Source: Mariniflexile litorale (GTDB lineage: Bacteria; Bacteroidota; Bacteroidia; Flavobacteriales; Flavobacteriaceae). From it: a DNA stretch of 64,000 nucleotides. The notes below the pieces were generated by a model. It was given only the letters and a program-made list of their open reading frames with translations, made no database searches and was not told the DNA's origin. The DNA lies in the NCBI RefSeq assembly GCF_031128465.2, contig NZ_CP155618.1:1001501-1065500 (forward strand), written 5' to 3'. A program made the position numbers and the translations under genes. Positions 28,552 through 37,850 of this stretch are shown here, in pieces. How positions within the stretch are numbered: position 1 is the stretch's first letter; each line of letters opens with the position of its first letter.

Positions 28552-29718
28552 TTAAACACTATTCTTTTGAAGCGCTTTGTACCAGCGTTCTGGCACTATA
28601 TTATTGCAAGCATCTATATAATCTTGATGCATGCAAGGTAATAACGTATGTCTCTTTAATTTATTATTAATTTCCATTAAAAAAGGGATTTCAATCCACC
28701 ATCTACCTGTTTTATTACTTTTATAAAACACTAATTCTTGCGACTCTACCAATGTTATGAATTTTTGATGACTACTATCATTTGAAAAATCATCATCTTT
28801 TACCCTAAAATTGACACCTTCAATAAAATACCAGAGCATTTGAGAAATAAGCATACAGGTAATATCGTCGTCTTTTGATGGCTTATATTCATAAATTCCA
28901 AAAGAGCTTACTTTATTACTAATACCAGCATAACGAGCAATAGCACAAATTTCTTTACCATCTAATCCATTGGGTGAAAACTTTTGGTTCAAGCTAACTT
29001 CTGCCCCTTTTACTGAACTTAGATCGATGCTAACAATATTAGCGTCGCGCATTACAGGTTCTACAAGTGTAATATCTTTAGAAACGGAACCTAATCTATA
29101 AGACTCAAAATAAAGACTATCCATTAAGTCTTTTTCTTCTTGAGAATTAAAGTAGGTTTGATAACCAATAGTAGCATAGTTAAAAAGATTGTATGGCTGA
29201 TCTAAAATTATTTTCCCAATAAAACTATCGTTTTTTATGGGTTTAGTTGAATCACCCAAATCGAACTTGCTATCGACATTCACAATATTTACCATAGGCA
29301 TTATAGTATCATAAGCCCTATAATTTGGATACGTAAGATCTTGGGTACCTCCAATAATAATAGGTATAATATTCTTTTTAATTAAAATAGCTATAGTTGT
29401 TTTTAAAGCAAAGTAAGTATCTTCTACGCTTTCTCCTTTATTTATATTACCTAAATCGGCCGTTATAGTATGCCAACTTCCTGGAAAAAGACCATAAAAG
29501 GTTTTTCGAATTTCATTTAACTGAAATTCTTCTCCTATATAATTAACATCATTTCTATTTTCAAGAACACCTAAAATGGCAATATTAACTCCTTCTAAAT
29601 CTGGAATTCCTTTTTGTGTAGAATGAATTCTAATTTTTCTACCTAAGGCTTGTAAAGAAAGTAATTCATTATGAGCCAAAACCACATCTGAAACAGGTGA
29701 AAGAAAATTAAAATTCAT
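28552..29718 (-). CDS. Arginase/ureohydrolase-fold protein with lost metal ligands
   Basis: A 388-residue cytoplasmic protein of the arginase/agmatinase/formimidoylglutamase superfamily. The three metal-binding motifs are recognisable but altered. GG-x-H-D is GGTQD (His to Gln), D-A-H-x-D is DSKFD (His to Lys), and S-x-D-x-D-x-x-D-P is SIDLSSVKGAE (second and third Asp lost). At least four of the usual six ligands are therefore compromised and hydrolase activity is unlikely. The C-terminal 100 residues (RRWWIEIPF-like segment, MHQDYIDACNN) extend beyond the normal domain. It lies 160 bp upstream of gldK on the same strand, which suggests but does not prove a link to gliding. Confidence 0.8.
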   Translation of the reverse strand: MNFNFLSPVSDVVLAHNELLSLQALGRKIRIHSTQKGIPDLEGVNIAILGVLENRNDVNYIGEEFQLNEIRKTFYGLFPGSWHTITADLGNINKGESVEDTYFALKTTIAILIKKNIIPIIIGGTQDLTYPNYRAYDTIMPMVNIVNVDSKFDLGDSTKPIKNDSFIGKIILDQPYNLFNYATIGYQTYFNSQEEKDLMDSLYFESYRLGSVSKDITLVEPVMRDANIVSIDLSSVKGAEVSLNQKFSPNGLDGKEICAIARYAGISNKVSSFGIYEYKPSKDDDITCMLISQMLWYFIEGVNFRVKDDDFSNDSSHQKFITLVESQELVFYKSNKTGRWWIEIPFLMEINNKLKRHTLLPCMHQDYIDACNNIVPERWYKALQKNSV

Positions 29719-29876
29719 TTATAACGACTGTTTTATAAAAATTGACTTTTTATTATGTACAAATATCTTAAGAAATAGCAATTTATGCCATCGGGTCAAT
29801 ATAAAAAAACTTCAGAAAATTAGAATATAATAATTTCAGAAACTACTTTTTATACATCATTTAATACCACTTAAAA

Positions 29877-32384
29877 TCATTTTTTCTTTGTAACGGTTTT
29901 CTTCTTAGTGGCTGTTTTTTTCTTAACTGCTTTTTTCTTGGGTGTTTTAGCCTCTATTAAAGCCTTAGCTTCATCTAAAGTCATTTTAGACACATCGACA
30001 GATTTATCTAACTCTACTTTTATTTTCCCTTTTAACACATTGTGTCTTCCCCAACGCGCTTTTTCAACACGAATACCTTCTTCTTCCCAATTATGAATAA
30101 CTTTATCTATTTCTTTTTGAATTTTAGTTTCAATAAGTTCAATAATATCATTGTCTGATAAGTTATCCCAATCATATTTTTTATTCACATTAATAAACAT
30201 ATTATTCCACTTAATAAAGGGGCCGAAACGTCCTTTACCTTTTTGTACGGGTAATTGTTTATAGGTATAAATAGGAGCATCTGCGGCTTCCTTTTCTTTA
30301 ATTAACACAATAGCATCATCCAACTCAACACTTAAGGGATCGACACCTTTGGGTAAAGAAACAAAGGAATCACCAAACTTAACATAAGGCCCAAAACGTC
30401 CGTTGTTAACTTCCACTTCTTCTCCTTTATAGGTCCCTAGGTTTTTAGGAAGCTGAAATAAATCCATCGCATCTTCATAAGTAATGGTATTTAATTGTTG
30501 GTCTGGACTTAAACTAGCGTACTGAGGTTTTTCTTCATCATCAGGTGTGCCTATTTGTACCATAGGGCCAAATTTGCCCAAACGTACACTTACTTGTTTT
30601 CCTGTTTTGGGATCGGTTCCTAAAACACGTTCACCAGATTCTCTGTCGGCATTTTCTTGAACATTTTCAACTTGCGGATGAAAATCTTGATAAAAGTCTT
30701 TCATCATATTTTTCCAATCAACTTTACCTTCTGCAATACTATCAAAATCTTCTTCAACTTTAGCGGTAAAGTTATAATCTAAAATATACTCAAAATGATT
30801 CACTAGAAAATCAGTTACAATCATACCAATATCGGTTGGCACTAACTTTCCTTTATCAGAACCTACTTTTTCAGTAAGTTCTTTATCTTTTACTACACCA
30901 TTTTTTAGTGTGAGTTGTGCATAATTACGCTCTACACCATCAACGGCACCTTTTTCAACATAATTTCTATTTTGAATGGTTGAAATGGTTGGTGCGTATG
31001 TAGACGGACGACCGATACCCAATTCTTCTAATTGCTTCACTAATGACGCCTCTGTGTACCTATAAGGTGGGCGCGTATAACGCTCGGTGGCTGTAATGTA
31101 ATTATTTAATAAAGTTTCATTGGTTTTCATAGCAGGAAGCATACCTTCTTGCTCAACATCCTCTTCATCAGTGCTTTCCAAGTAGACTTTTAAAAACCCA
31201 TCAAACGTGATAACTTCTCCATTAGCTGTAAATGTTTCATTATGCGTGGAAGCTGCAATTTTAACATTGGTACGTTCCAACTCTGCTTCGCTCATTTGTG
31301 ATGCAATAGCACGTTTCCAAATTAAATCATATAAACGCGCTTGATCTCTATCGATATCTACAGAATGAATAGCAAAATCGGTAGGACGTATCGCCTCATG
31401 CGCTTCTTGAGCTCCTTTAGCTTTCCCCTTATAATTTCTTGGCTTGCTATATTTATTACCAAAAGCACTTTCTATTTCTGCTTTGGCACCATTTCTAGCT
31501 TCATCTGATAAATTAACACTATCAGTTCTCATGTAAGTGATTAAACCCGCTTCATACAGGCGTTGAGCCATCGTCATGGTTTTACTTACTGAAAAATAAA
31601 GTTTACGTGATGCTTCCTGCTGTAATGTTGAAGTGGTAAACGGTGCTGCTGGTGATTTTTTAGCAGGTTTTTTCTCTAAATCTGCTACTTTAAAGTTAGC
31701 TGTAGCATTTTTTTCTAAAAACTTTTGAGCTTCCTCTTTAGTTGAAAATGTTTTAGGCAATTTCGCTTTAAATGTCTGCCCTTCTTCATTCGAAAATTCA
31801 GCATCTATTCTATATGACGCTTCCGTAATAAAATTTTGAATATCACGTTCTCGTTCCACAATCAATCGTACAGAAACAGATTGTACACGACCCGCCGATA
31901 AACCCCCTTTCACTTTACGCCAAAGAACGGGTGACAACTCATACCCTACAATTCGATCTAATACTCGACGTGCTTGTTGTGCATCCACCAAATCATAATC
32001 GATACCTCTTGGGTTTTCAATCGCTTTTTGAATAGCTGTTTTTGTAATTTCATGGAAAACAATACGTTTTGTTTTGTCCTTATCCAATTTTAAAGTTTCT
32101 GCTAAATGCCAAGCAATAGCTTCTCCTTCGCGATCCTCATCACTTGCTAACCATACCATATCGGCTTTTTTAGCTAAGTCTTTCAGTTTTTTTACAACCG
32201 CTTTTTTATCTTTTGAAACTTCATATTTTGGTTTAAAATCACCTTCAACATCAACCCCCAATTCTTTGGATGGTAAATCTGCTATATGTCCAAAGCTAGA
32301 CTCTACCTTAAAATCTTTTCCTAAAAATTTCTCGATAGTCTTTGCCTTAGCAGGAGACTCCACAATTACTAAATTCTTCGCCAT
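29877..32384 (-). CDS. topA: DNA topoisomerase I (type IA)
   Basis: An 835-residue protein, the normal size for bacteroidotal TopA. The N-terminal TOPRIM domain begins KNLVIVESPAKAKTIEKFLG, with the acidic DxDxE site in WLASDEDREGEAIAWHL. The catalytic tyrosine is in GLITYMRTDS. After the topoisomerase core come C-terminal TOPRIM-like repeats (RLGKFGPMVQIG, NGRFGPYVKFG, KGRFGPFIKWN) in place of zinc fingers, and a lysine-rich tail (KKKTATKKKTVTKKK) for DNA binding. The enzyme relaxes negative supercoils. The gene is probably expressed from the TACATTTG box just upstream. Confidence 0.98.
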   Translation of the reverse strand: MAKNLVIVESPAKAKTIEKFLGKDFKVESSFGHIADLPSKELGVDVEGDFKPKYEVSKDKKAVVKKLKDLAKKADMVWLASDEDREGEAIAWHLAETLKLDKDKTKRIVFHEITKTAIQKAIENPRGIDYDLVDAQQARRVLDRIVGYELSPVLWRKVKGGLSAGRVQSVSVRLIVERERDIQNFITEASYRIDAEFSNEEGQTFKAKLPKTFSTKEEAQKFLEKNATANFKVADLEKKPAKKSPAAPFTTSTLQQEASRKLYFSVSKTMTMAQRLYEAGLITYMRTDSVNLSDEARNGAKAEIESAFGNKYSKPRNYKGKAKGAQEAHEAIRPTDFAIHSVDIDRDQARLYDLIWKRAIASQMSEAELERTNVKIAASTHNETFTANGEVITFDGFLKVYLESTDEEDVEQEGMLPAMKTNETLLNNYITATERYTRPPYRYTEASLVKQLEELGIGRPSTYAPTISTIQNRNYVEKGAVDGVERNYAQLTLKNGVVKDKELTEKVGSDKGKLVPTDIGMIVTDFLVNHFEYILDYNFTAKVEEDFDSIAEGKVDWKNMMKDFYQDFHPQVENVQENADRESGERVLGTDPKTGKQVSVRLGKFGPMVQIGTPDDEEKPQYASLSPDQQLNTITYEDAMDLFQLPKNLGTYKGEEVEVNNGRFGPYVKFGDSFVSLPKGVDPLSVELDDAIVLIKEKEAADAPIYTYKQLPVQKGKGRFGPFIKWNNMFINVNKKYDWDNLSDNDIIELIETKIQKEIDKVIHNWEEEGIRVEKARWGRHNVLKGKIKVELDKSVDVSKMTLDEAKALIEAKTPKKKAVKKKTATKKKTVTKKK

Positions 32385-32403
32385 ATTTCAATTTTTGTAG
32401 CTA

Positions 32404-32411
32404 CAAATGTA
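32404..32411 (-). promoter_or_regulatory. -7 box of topA
   Basis: The minus strand reads TACATTTG, an exact TAnnTTTG match, 20 nt before the topA start. A -33 TTG at standard spacing is not visible. Confidence 0.35.
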
Positions 32412-32470
32412 TATGAAAAAAAGTTTATCTGCCTAATTTTAGGGATTATCTGTTTTCTATTTAAATAAAG

Positions 32471-32506
32471 AAGCCTGCTTTTTACAATCAAAAGGCAGGC
32501 TTTTTT
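32471..32506 (-). terminator. Terminator between the membrane-protein gene and topA
   Basis: AAGCCTGC (32471-32478) pairs with GCAGGCTT (32495-32502), extended inward by a run of T-A pairs. T-rich flanks occur on both strands. It lies directly behind the stop of the gene at 32521. Confidence 0.75.
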
Positions 32507-32520
32507 AAAAAAATTAAAAT

Positions 32521-33297
32521 TTATTCGTGAGATACTTCATAAACATCGTTACCTTCTTTTTCATCAAAACCAATAGAATCTTTATATATAAAGTATGCTG
32601 GTAAGTAAACAAAAGAAGCTGTAACCAAAATACCAATACAGCACATTAACAAGCCTATTATTTCTGCCAATATTGCAGAAACAAATAGTAATCCGAATGT
32701 TAACAGCCATTTTTTATTTCCTAATTTAAATCCTGCTTTTACAATTTCAGAGGTTGACAAGTCGGGATTAAAAGCAAATATCACATTCATTAAAGCAACA
32801 GGAATCATCACATATATAATAGGAAAAAAGCATAACAAAGTTGCTGCCATCGAAATTCCAAAAGTAGCGAGAGACAGTTTAATAACTTTCCCTAAATATG
32901 GTTTCTTTAAATAGTAGAAATAATCGTCAGCACCCATTTCCTCTAAATCTTTAAGTTTACAAATTCTATAAAAAGATGCTTTCATTCCGAAACCAATAAC
33001 CATGGCAAGAAATAAAAACACAAGTACAAATATGAAAAACGGAATCATAAGTAATGGTCTAAAATCTCCTACATCCCCCATGTTTTGGAATGATTGCGGA
33101 TCAATCAATCCCATTCCCAACATTGGTAAATACATGATTAAATAAAAAGGTATCATTAAAAGCATAGTTAATAAGAGCATCACTAAGCCTTGCACCCATA
33201 CTTTTTTAAATAATTCTATGGATTGATTAAAAATGGTTCCAAAATCTAAAGCTTTCGCTTTCTCTATTTTATCTAATAAACTATTAATGGTATTCAT
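32521..33297 (-). CDS. Multi-pass inner-membrane protein, unknown function
   Basis: A 258-residue protein with about five or six hydrophobic segments (residues about 38-62, 82-107, 142-168, 195-215 and 216-240). A short cytoplasmic stretch (FYRICKLKDLEEMGADDYFYYLKKP) and an acidic tail (DEKEGNDVYEVSHE) are its only polar regions of note. The N-terminal phrase FGTIFNQSIELFKKVW recalls membrane proteins of the DUF4013/GDPD-membrane-domain type, which start with a similar amphipathic helix. I could not name a family with confidence. It is transcribed divergently from miaB and ends in a terminator, so it stands alone. Confidence 0.7.
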   Translation of the reverse strand: MNTINSLLDKIEKAKALDFGTIFNQSIELFKKVWVQGLVMLLLTMLLMIPFYLIMYLPMLGMGLIDPQSFQNMGDVGDFRPLLMIPFFIFVLVFLFLAMVIGFGMKASFYRICKLKDLEEMGADDYFYYLKKPYLGKVIKLSLATFGISMAATLLCFFPIIYVMIPVALMNVIFAFNPDLSTSEIVKAGFKLGNKKWLLTFGLLFVSAILAEIIGLLMCCIGILVTASFVYLPAYFIYKDSIGFDEKEGNDVYEVSHE

Positions 33298-33384
33298 TTG
33301 GGTTTTATAATTGGTTAGTAGGTCACCAAAGTAAAGACATTTTCATATATTTTCAAAATTTAATAAATTTTTAGATATGACACT

Positions 33385-33416
33385 TTGTCATAAAACATAA
33401 ATAAATTGTATCTTTG
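33385..33416 (+). promoter_or_regulatory. Promoter of the miaB operon (Bacteroidota type)
   Basis: TTG (33385-33387), a 21-bp spacer and TATCTTTG (33409-33416) match TTG-N17-23-TAnnTTTG. The expected start site near 33423 leaves a leader of about 27 nt before the ATG at 33450. Confidence 0.65.
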
Positions 33417-33449
33417 CATGCTTATTGAAAATACGTGTTTCAACAACCT

Positions 33450-34898
33450 ATGGAAAAGATAATTGACGAAAACAAACAAGGAGAATCTTTAGTTCTTGAA
33501 CAAAAAGAAGGTAATAAACGTAAACTTTTTATAGAAAGTTATGGTTGCGCTATGAATTTTAGCGACAGCGAAATTGTAGCTTCTATTTTAACCAATCAAG
33601 GCTATAACACTACTCAAAATTTAGAAGATGCCGATTTAGTTCTGGTAAACACCTGTTCTATTCGTGATAAAGCAGAACAAACCGTACGCAAACGTTTAGA
33701 AAAATACAACGCTGTAAAAAGGGATATTAACCCGAAAATGAAAGTGGGTGTTTTAGGATGTATGGCAGAACGTCTAAAAACGAAGTTTCTTGAAGAAGAA
33801 AAAATAGTAGATTTAGTTGTTGGCCCTGATGCATACAAAGACTTACCAAACCTTTTAGCTGAAGTAGATGAGGGTCATGATGCTATTAACGTGATACTTT
33901 CTAAAGAAGAAACGTATGGCGATATTTCACCGGTTCGCTTAAACAGCAATGGTGTTACCGCTTTTGTTTCTATAACGCGTGGTTGCGACAACATGTGCAC
34001 GTTCTGCGTCGTACCTTTTACACGTGGACGTGAGCGCAGTAGAGACCCACAAAGTATTATTGAAGAAATTAACGACTTATCCAATAAAGGCTATAAAGAA
34101 GTAACGCTGTTAGGTCAAAATGTAGACAGCTACCTTTGGTATGGTGGTGGTTTGAAAAAGGATTTTGATAAAGCTTCCGGGTTACAACAGGCTACTGCCG
34201 TTAACTTCGCAAAATTATTAGACCAATGTGCCAAAGCACAACCTAAAATGCGTATTCGTTTTTCAACGTCCAATCCTCAAGATTTAACGATGGATGTGGT
34301 TGAAGCTATGGCGAAACACCGCAATATCTGTAATCACATTCACTTACCAGTACAAAGCGGTAGCGACCGTATTTTAAAAGAAATGAACCGTTTGCATACC
34401 CGTGAAGAATACATGCAATTAATAGATAATATTAAACGTATTATTCCTGATTGCGCCATCAGTCAAGATATGATTGTTGGTTTCCCTACAGAGACTGAAG
34501 CCGATTTTCAAGATACCATGTCCTTAATGGAATATGTTAAATATGATTTTGGTTATATGTTTACCTATTCAGAGCGTCCAGGAACTTTAGCAGAACGCAA
34601 AATGGAAGACGATGTTCCAGAAGCCGACAAAAAACGAAGACTTGCTGAAATGGTTGAACTTCAGCAAGTACATAGTGGTTTTAGAACCAGACAAAATTTA
34701 AACACAATTGTTGAGGTGCTTATTGAAAAAGAATCTAAAAAATCGGATGCTCACTGGTCTGGAAGAACCCAACAAAGTTTGGTTACGGTTTTTCCAAAAG
34801 GCAACTATAAAATTGGTGATTTTGTAAACGTAAAAGTAACAGATAGTACGAGTGCTACATTGATTGGGGAAGCCATTGGCTATTCAATTAACAATTAA
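33450..34898 (+). CDS. miaB: tRNA-2-methylthio-N6-dimethylallyladenosine synthase MiaB
   Basis: The frame can be opened from a GTG at 33435, but the ATG at 33450 is the better start given the promoter position. MiaB methylthiolates i6A37 of tRNAs reading UNN codons. The UPF0004 domain carries the auxiliary-cluster cysteines (ESYGCAMNFSDSE, VNTCSIRDKAE, GVLGCMAERL). The radical-SAM motif is RGCDNMCTFCVVPFTRGRERS (CxxxCxxC). A C-terminal TRAM domain ends near VNVKVTDSTSATLIGEAIG. Its last four codons and stop coincide with a copy of an AT-rich repeat (TCAATTAACAATTAA). It heads a plus-strand run of cell-envelope genes. Confidence 0.97.
   Translation: MEKIIDENKQGESLVLEQKEGNKRKLFIESYGCAMNFSDSEIVASILTNQGYNTTQNLEDADLVLVNTCSIRDKAEQTVRKRLEKYNAVKRDINPKMKVGVLGCMAERLKTKFLEEEKIVDLVVGPDAYKDLPNLLAEVDEGHDAINVILSKEETYGDISPVRLNSNGVTAFVSITRGCDNMCTFCVVPFTRGRERSRDPQSIIEEINDLSNKGYKEVTLLGQNVDSYLWYGGGLKKDFDKASGLQQATAVNFAKLLDQCAKAQPKMRIRFSTSNPQDLTMDVVEAMAKHRNICNHIHLPVQSGSDRILKEMNRLHTREEYMQLIDNIKRIIPDCAISQDMIVGFPTETEADFQDTMSLMEYVKYDFGYMFTYSERPGTLAERKMEDDVPEADKKRRLAEMVELQQVHSGFRTRQNLNTIVEVLIEKESKKSDAHWSGRTQQSLVTVFPKGNYKIGDFVNVKVTDSTSATLIGEAIGYSINN
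34884..34898 (+). repeat. TCAATTAACAATTAA repeat at the miaB stop
   Basis: The motif forms the last four codons and the stop of miaB. The same TCAATTAACAA sequence recurs, with an inverted partner, between lptE and the next gene (36854-36889). Confidence 0.4.
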
Positions 34899-34960
34899 TA
34901 ATGAAAATGCATAGTTTCAAAACTTTTCAATCTTTTACTTTTCAACTCATTACTTAAAAA

Positions 34961-36232
34961 ATGGAATCAATTCAAGCTATAAAACAACGTTTTGGTATTA
35001 TTGGTAATTCACCAGCACTAAATCGTGCCATAGAAAAAGCGATTCAAGTATCACCCACCGACATTTCAGTATTGGTTACAGGAGAAAGTGGGGTAGGTAA
35101 AGAAAGCATTCCAAAAATAATCCATCAACTTTCACATAGAAAGCACAACAAATATATTGCCGTAAACTGTGGCGCCATCCCTGAAGGAACTATTGATAGT
35201 GAATTATTTGGTCACGAAAAAGGTTCTTTTACAGGTGCAACACAAACCCGAGAAGGTTATTTCGAGGTCGCCGATGGTGGCACTATTTTTCTAGATGAAG
35301 TGGGCGAATTACCACTAACCACCCAAGTGCGTTTATTACGTGTTTTGGAAAATGGTGAATTTTTAAAAGTAGGCTCCAGTAAAGTACAAAAAACCAATGT
35401 ACGTATTGTTGCGGCTACCAACGTGAACATGTTTGAAGCCATTGAAAAAGAAAAATTTCGTGAAGATTTATATTACCGTTTAAGCACGGTTGATATTCAT
35501 TTACCACCTTTACGTCATAGGCAAGAAGACATTCATTTATTGTTTAGAAAGTTTGCGAGCGATTTTGCCTTAAAGTATAAAATGCCGACCATCAAATTAA
35601 CAGATGCTGCCATACAAACCCTTTTAAAACATCGCTGGGCTGGTAATATTCGTCAATTACGAAATATCGCAGAGCAACTTTCGGTTTTAGAACAAAACAG
35701 AACCATTTCAGCCGAAACCCTAAAAAGTTATTTACCTATAACAGGCAGTAATTTGCCTGCTGTTATTAAAACTTCAAAAGCTGAAAGCGATTTTAGTAGC
35801 GAAAGAGAAATTCTATACAAAGTGCTGTTCGATATGAAAGGAGACTTAAATGATTTAAAGAAGCTCACTTTAGAACTTATGAAAAACAGTAACGTAAAAG
35901 ATGTTGAAAAAAATAACGAAAGTTTAATTCAAAAGATTTACGGAAATAATGATGAAGACGATGCTGATTACGAAGAAGATGCTTCAGAAAATAACGACGT
36001 TTTATCCATTCCAGAACACACCACCAATCAGGATAAAAATGAAGTAATTTTAGACAAATATCATTTTGCTGAAGAAATTGAAGAAGAAGAAACCTTATCA
36101 TTACAAGATAAAGAATTGGAATTAATAAAAAAATCCCTTGAGCGTCATCAAGGAAAGCGTAAATTAGCAGCTGCCGAATTAGGTATTAGCGAACGTACAT
36201 TATATAGAAAAATAAAACAATACGATTTGTAA
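34961..36232 (+). CDS. Sigma-54-dependent transcriptional activator (no receiver domain)
   Basis: A 423-residue bacterial enhancer-binding protein. The AAA+ domain (residues about 12-245) has Walker A GESGVGKE, the sigma-54 contact loop GSFTGA (Ser replacing the usual Ala), Walker [14 protein letters not shown] and the sensor stretch [12 protein letters not shown]. An acidic low-complexity linker (about 325-370, [17 protein letters not shown]) precedes a Fis-type helix-turn-helix ([27 protein letters not shown]). It has no N-terminal sensory or receiver domain, so activity is probably set by its level or a partner. It lies 62 nt after miaB and before lptE. Confidence 0.93.
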   Translation: MESIQAIKQRFGIIGNSPALNRAIEKAIQVSPTDISVLVTGESGVGKESIPKIIHQLSHRKHNKYIAVNCGAIPEGTIDSELFGHEKGSFTGATQTREGYFEVADGGTIFLDEVGELPLTTQVRLLRVLENGEFLKVGSSKVQKTNVRIVAATNVNMFEAIEKEKFREDLYYRLSTVDIHLPPLRHRQEDIHLLFRKFASDFALKYKMPTIKLTDAAIQTLLKHRWAGNIRQLRNIAEQLSVLEQNRTISAETLKSYLPITGSNLPAVIKTSKAESDFSSEREILYKVLFDMKGDLNDLKKLTLELMKNSNVKDVEKNNESLIQKIYGNNDEDDADYEEDASENNDVLSIPEHTTNQDKNEVILDKYHFAEEIEEEETLSLQDKELELIKKSLERHQGKRKLAAAELGISERTLYRKIKQYDL

Positions 36233-36235
36233 ATA

Positions 36236-36273
36236 GTTAGCAGTAAACAGTTGAAAAATGCAACAATGCTAAC
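36236..36273. repeat. Nested inverted repeat between the sigma-54 activator and lptE
   Basis: GTTAGCA (36236-36242) with TGCTAAC (36267-36273) encloses GTTG (36250-36253) with CAAC (36261-36264). The hairpin lies 3 nt behind the activator's stop and lacks a U-tract, so it is more likely a palindromic spacer repeat than a terminator. Confidence 0.45.
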
Positions 36274-36340
36274 AACAAATCGTTATACAATTATTAACTA
36301 AATATATCACACTTAGAGCAGTCAAAGTGTTTTAGATTAT

Positions 36341-36850
36341 ATGAAAAACTATTTTTTTTACTTCTTACTAGTAACTTTAAGCTTATCTCTTTTTGGTTGC
36401 GGTTTTTATTCATTCACAGGTGCATCGGTGCCAGCGAATGTAAAAACCTATCAAGTAAACCGTTTTGAGAACAATGCTCTTTTAGTTGAACCAGGTTTAG
36501 AACGCGATTTCAAACTTGCTTTAGAAGATTTAATTCAAAACCAAACCAATTTAAGTCTTGTCCCTTCCAACGGTGATTTGGTTTACGAAGGTGAAATAAC
36601 CGATTATCGCGTTTCACCAACCACTGCGACCTCACAGAATACAGCTGCACAAAACAGATTAACAATTAGTGTTAAAGTGCGGTTTTTTAATAGAAAAAAG
36701 GAAGATGATGATTTAGAACAAACTTTTTCATTTTATTACGATTATTCAGGAAGCACACAACTAATTGGAGCCATAAAAACAACGGCACATGACGAAATTT
36801 TTGAGCGCCTTACACAGGATATTTTTAATGCTACTTTAGCAAAATGGTAA
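36341..36850 (+). CDS. lptE: LPS-assembly lipoprotein LptE family
   Basis: A 169-residue lipoprotein (lipobox LFGC near residue 20, then GFYSFTGASVP). The conserved LptE pattern follows: GFYSFTG at the mature N-terminus, NALLVEPGLERDFKLALEDLIQNQT, a central GDLVYEGEITDYRVSP strand and a C-terminal helix DEIFERLTQDIFNATLAKW. In Bacteroidota this protein is expected to plug or assemble LptD, which exports lipopolysaccharide to the outer leaflet. It lies between the sigma-54 activator and a TPR-like gene, in a frequently conserved order leading to secG. Confidence 0.88.
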   Translation: MKNYFFYFLLVTLSLSLFGCGFYSFTGASVPANVKTYQVNRFENNALLVEPGLERDFKLALEDLIQNQTNLSLVPSNGDLVYEGEITDYRVSPTTATSQNTAAQNRLTISVKVRFFNRKKEDDDLEQTFSFYYDYSGSTQLIGAIKTTAHDEIFERLTQDIFNATLAKW

Positions 36851-36853
36851 AAA

Positions 36854-36889
36854 TCAATTAACAACTTACAATTGTTAATTGTTAATTGA
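36854..36889. repeat. Inverted repeat TCAATTAACAA between lptE and the next gene
   Basis: TCAATTAACAA (36854-36864) is perfectly inverted as TTGTTAATTGA (36879-36889); a second partial copy (ATTGTTAATT, 36871-36880) sits in the loop. It starts 3 nt after the lptE stop. The left arm equals the motif at the miaB stop. Confidence 0.5.
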
Positions 36890-36899
36890 ATAAAAACTA

Positions 36900-37850
36900 A
36901 TGAATAATACCGATTTTACATACATACTTCAGCATCCGCAAAGCATCACCCATCAACAAACTGAAGCTGTAAAATCTATTATCGATGAATTTCCTTATTT
37001 TCAATCGGCACGTGCTTTGTACCTTAAAGGTTTAAAAAACGACAGCAGTTTTAAATACAATCAAGAACTTAAAACGACGGCCGCTTATACGGCAGACCGC
37101 AGTATTTTATTCGATTTTATAACTTCAGATGTATTCATTCAAAATGAAATTTCAGAATTTATCAAACAAAATACAGCCCATTTACAAGATATTGAAATTA
37201 ATATTGAAGATATTTCAGTAAATAAAAAAGTTACTATAGACGACAAACTAAAACAACAAATAATTGAAACCATTGGCGTTTTAGACCCTACTCTCTTTAA
37301 ACCTAAAGAGGAAAAACTACAAAAAATAACGGGTTTTATTTTAGATGAATCTGAAACTATTGAAACAATTCCCAACAAAACAGAAAATTCAGAAACAACT
37401 GCTACTAGTGATTTATTGAAACTAGGAAAGCCATTTGAATTTAATAAAAGAGAATCTCATTCATTTAAAGAGTGGTTAAATTTAACACGCCTACAACCTA
37501 TTGAAAGAAATTCAGATTTTATTGAAGAAGAAGTAAAAAAAATAAAAAGCTCATCATATAAAGATAAGCTTAAAAAATTCGAGCTTATTGATAAATTCAT
37601 TAGTAAAAACCCAAAAATAAACCCGAGTACATTTTTGCCTTCAAAAGTAAATTTAGCCGAAGCGCAAATGATACAACCCGAAGCCTTGATGACCGAGACT
37701 TTGGCACGAATTTATCTTGAGCAAAAAAACTATAAAAAGGCAATTCAATCTTATAAAATTTTAAGTTTGAAATATCCAGAAAAAAGTAGTTTCTTTGCAA
37801 ACCAAATTCAGGCGATAAAACAATTACAAGAACAAAATAACAGAAAATAA
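36900..37850 (+). CDS. Hypothetical protein with C-terminal TPR unit
   Basis: A 316-residue soluble protein without signal peptide. The N-terminal 80 residues (QQTEAVKSIIDEFPYFQSARALYLKGLKND) look like a helical repeat seen in flavobacterial proteins at this locus. The middle is charged and low in complexity (about 100-210). The last 45 residues form one TPR (TETLARIYLEQKNYKKAIQSYKILSLKYPEKS). Function is unknown. It ends in an overlap with secG (TAATG), so the two are translationally coupled, which suggests a role near the Sec translocon or envelope biogenesis. Confidence 0.75.
   Translation: MNNTDFTYILQHPQSITHQQTEAVKSIIDEFPYFQSARALYLKGLKNDSSFKYNQELKTTAAYTADRSILFDFITSDVFIQNEISEFIKQNTAHLQDIEINIEDISVNKKVTIDDKLKQQIIETIGVLDPTLFKPKEEKLQKITGFILDESETIETIPNKTENSETTATSDLLKLGKPFEFNKRESHSFKEWLNLTRLQPIERNSDFIEEEVKKIKSSSYKDKLKKFELIDKFISKNPKINPSTFLPSKVNLAEAQMIQPEALMTETLARIYLEQKNYKKAIQSYKILSLKYPEKSSFFANQIQAIKQLQEQNNRK

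Noticed and set aside
33435-33449. GTG start of miaB five codons upstream
   Set aside because: The ATG at 33450 fits the family start and leaves a normal leader after the promoter.
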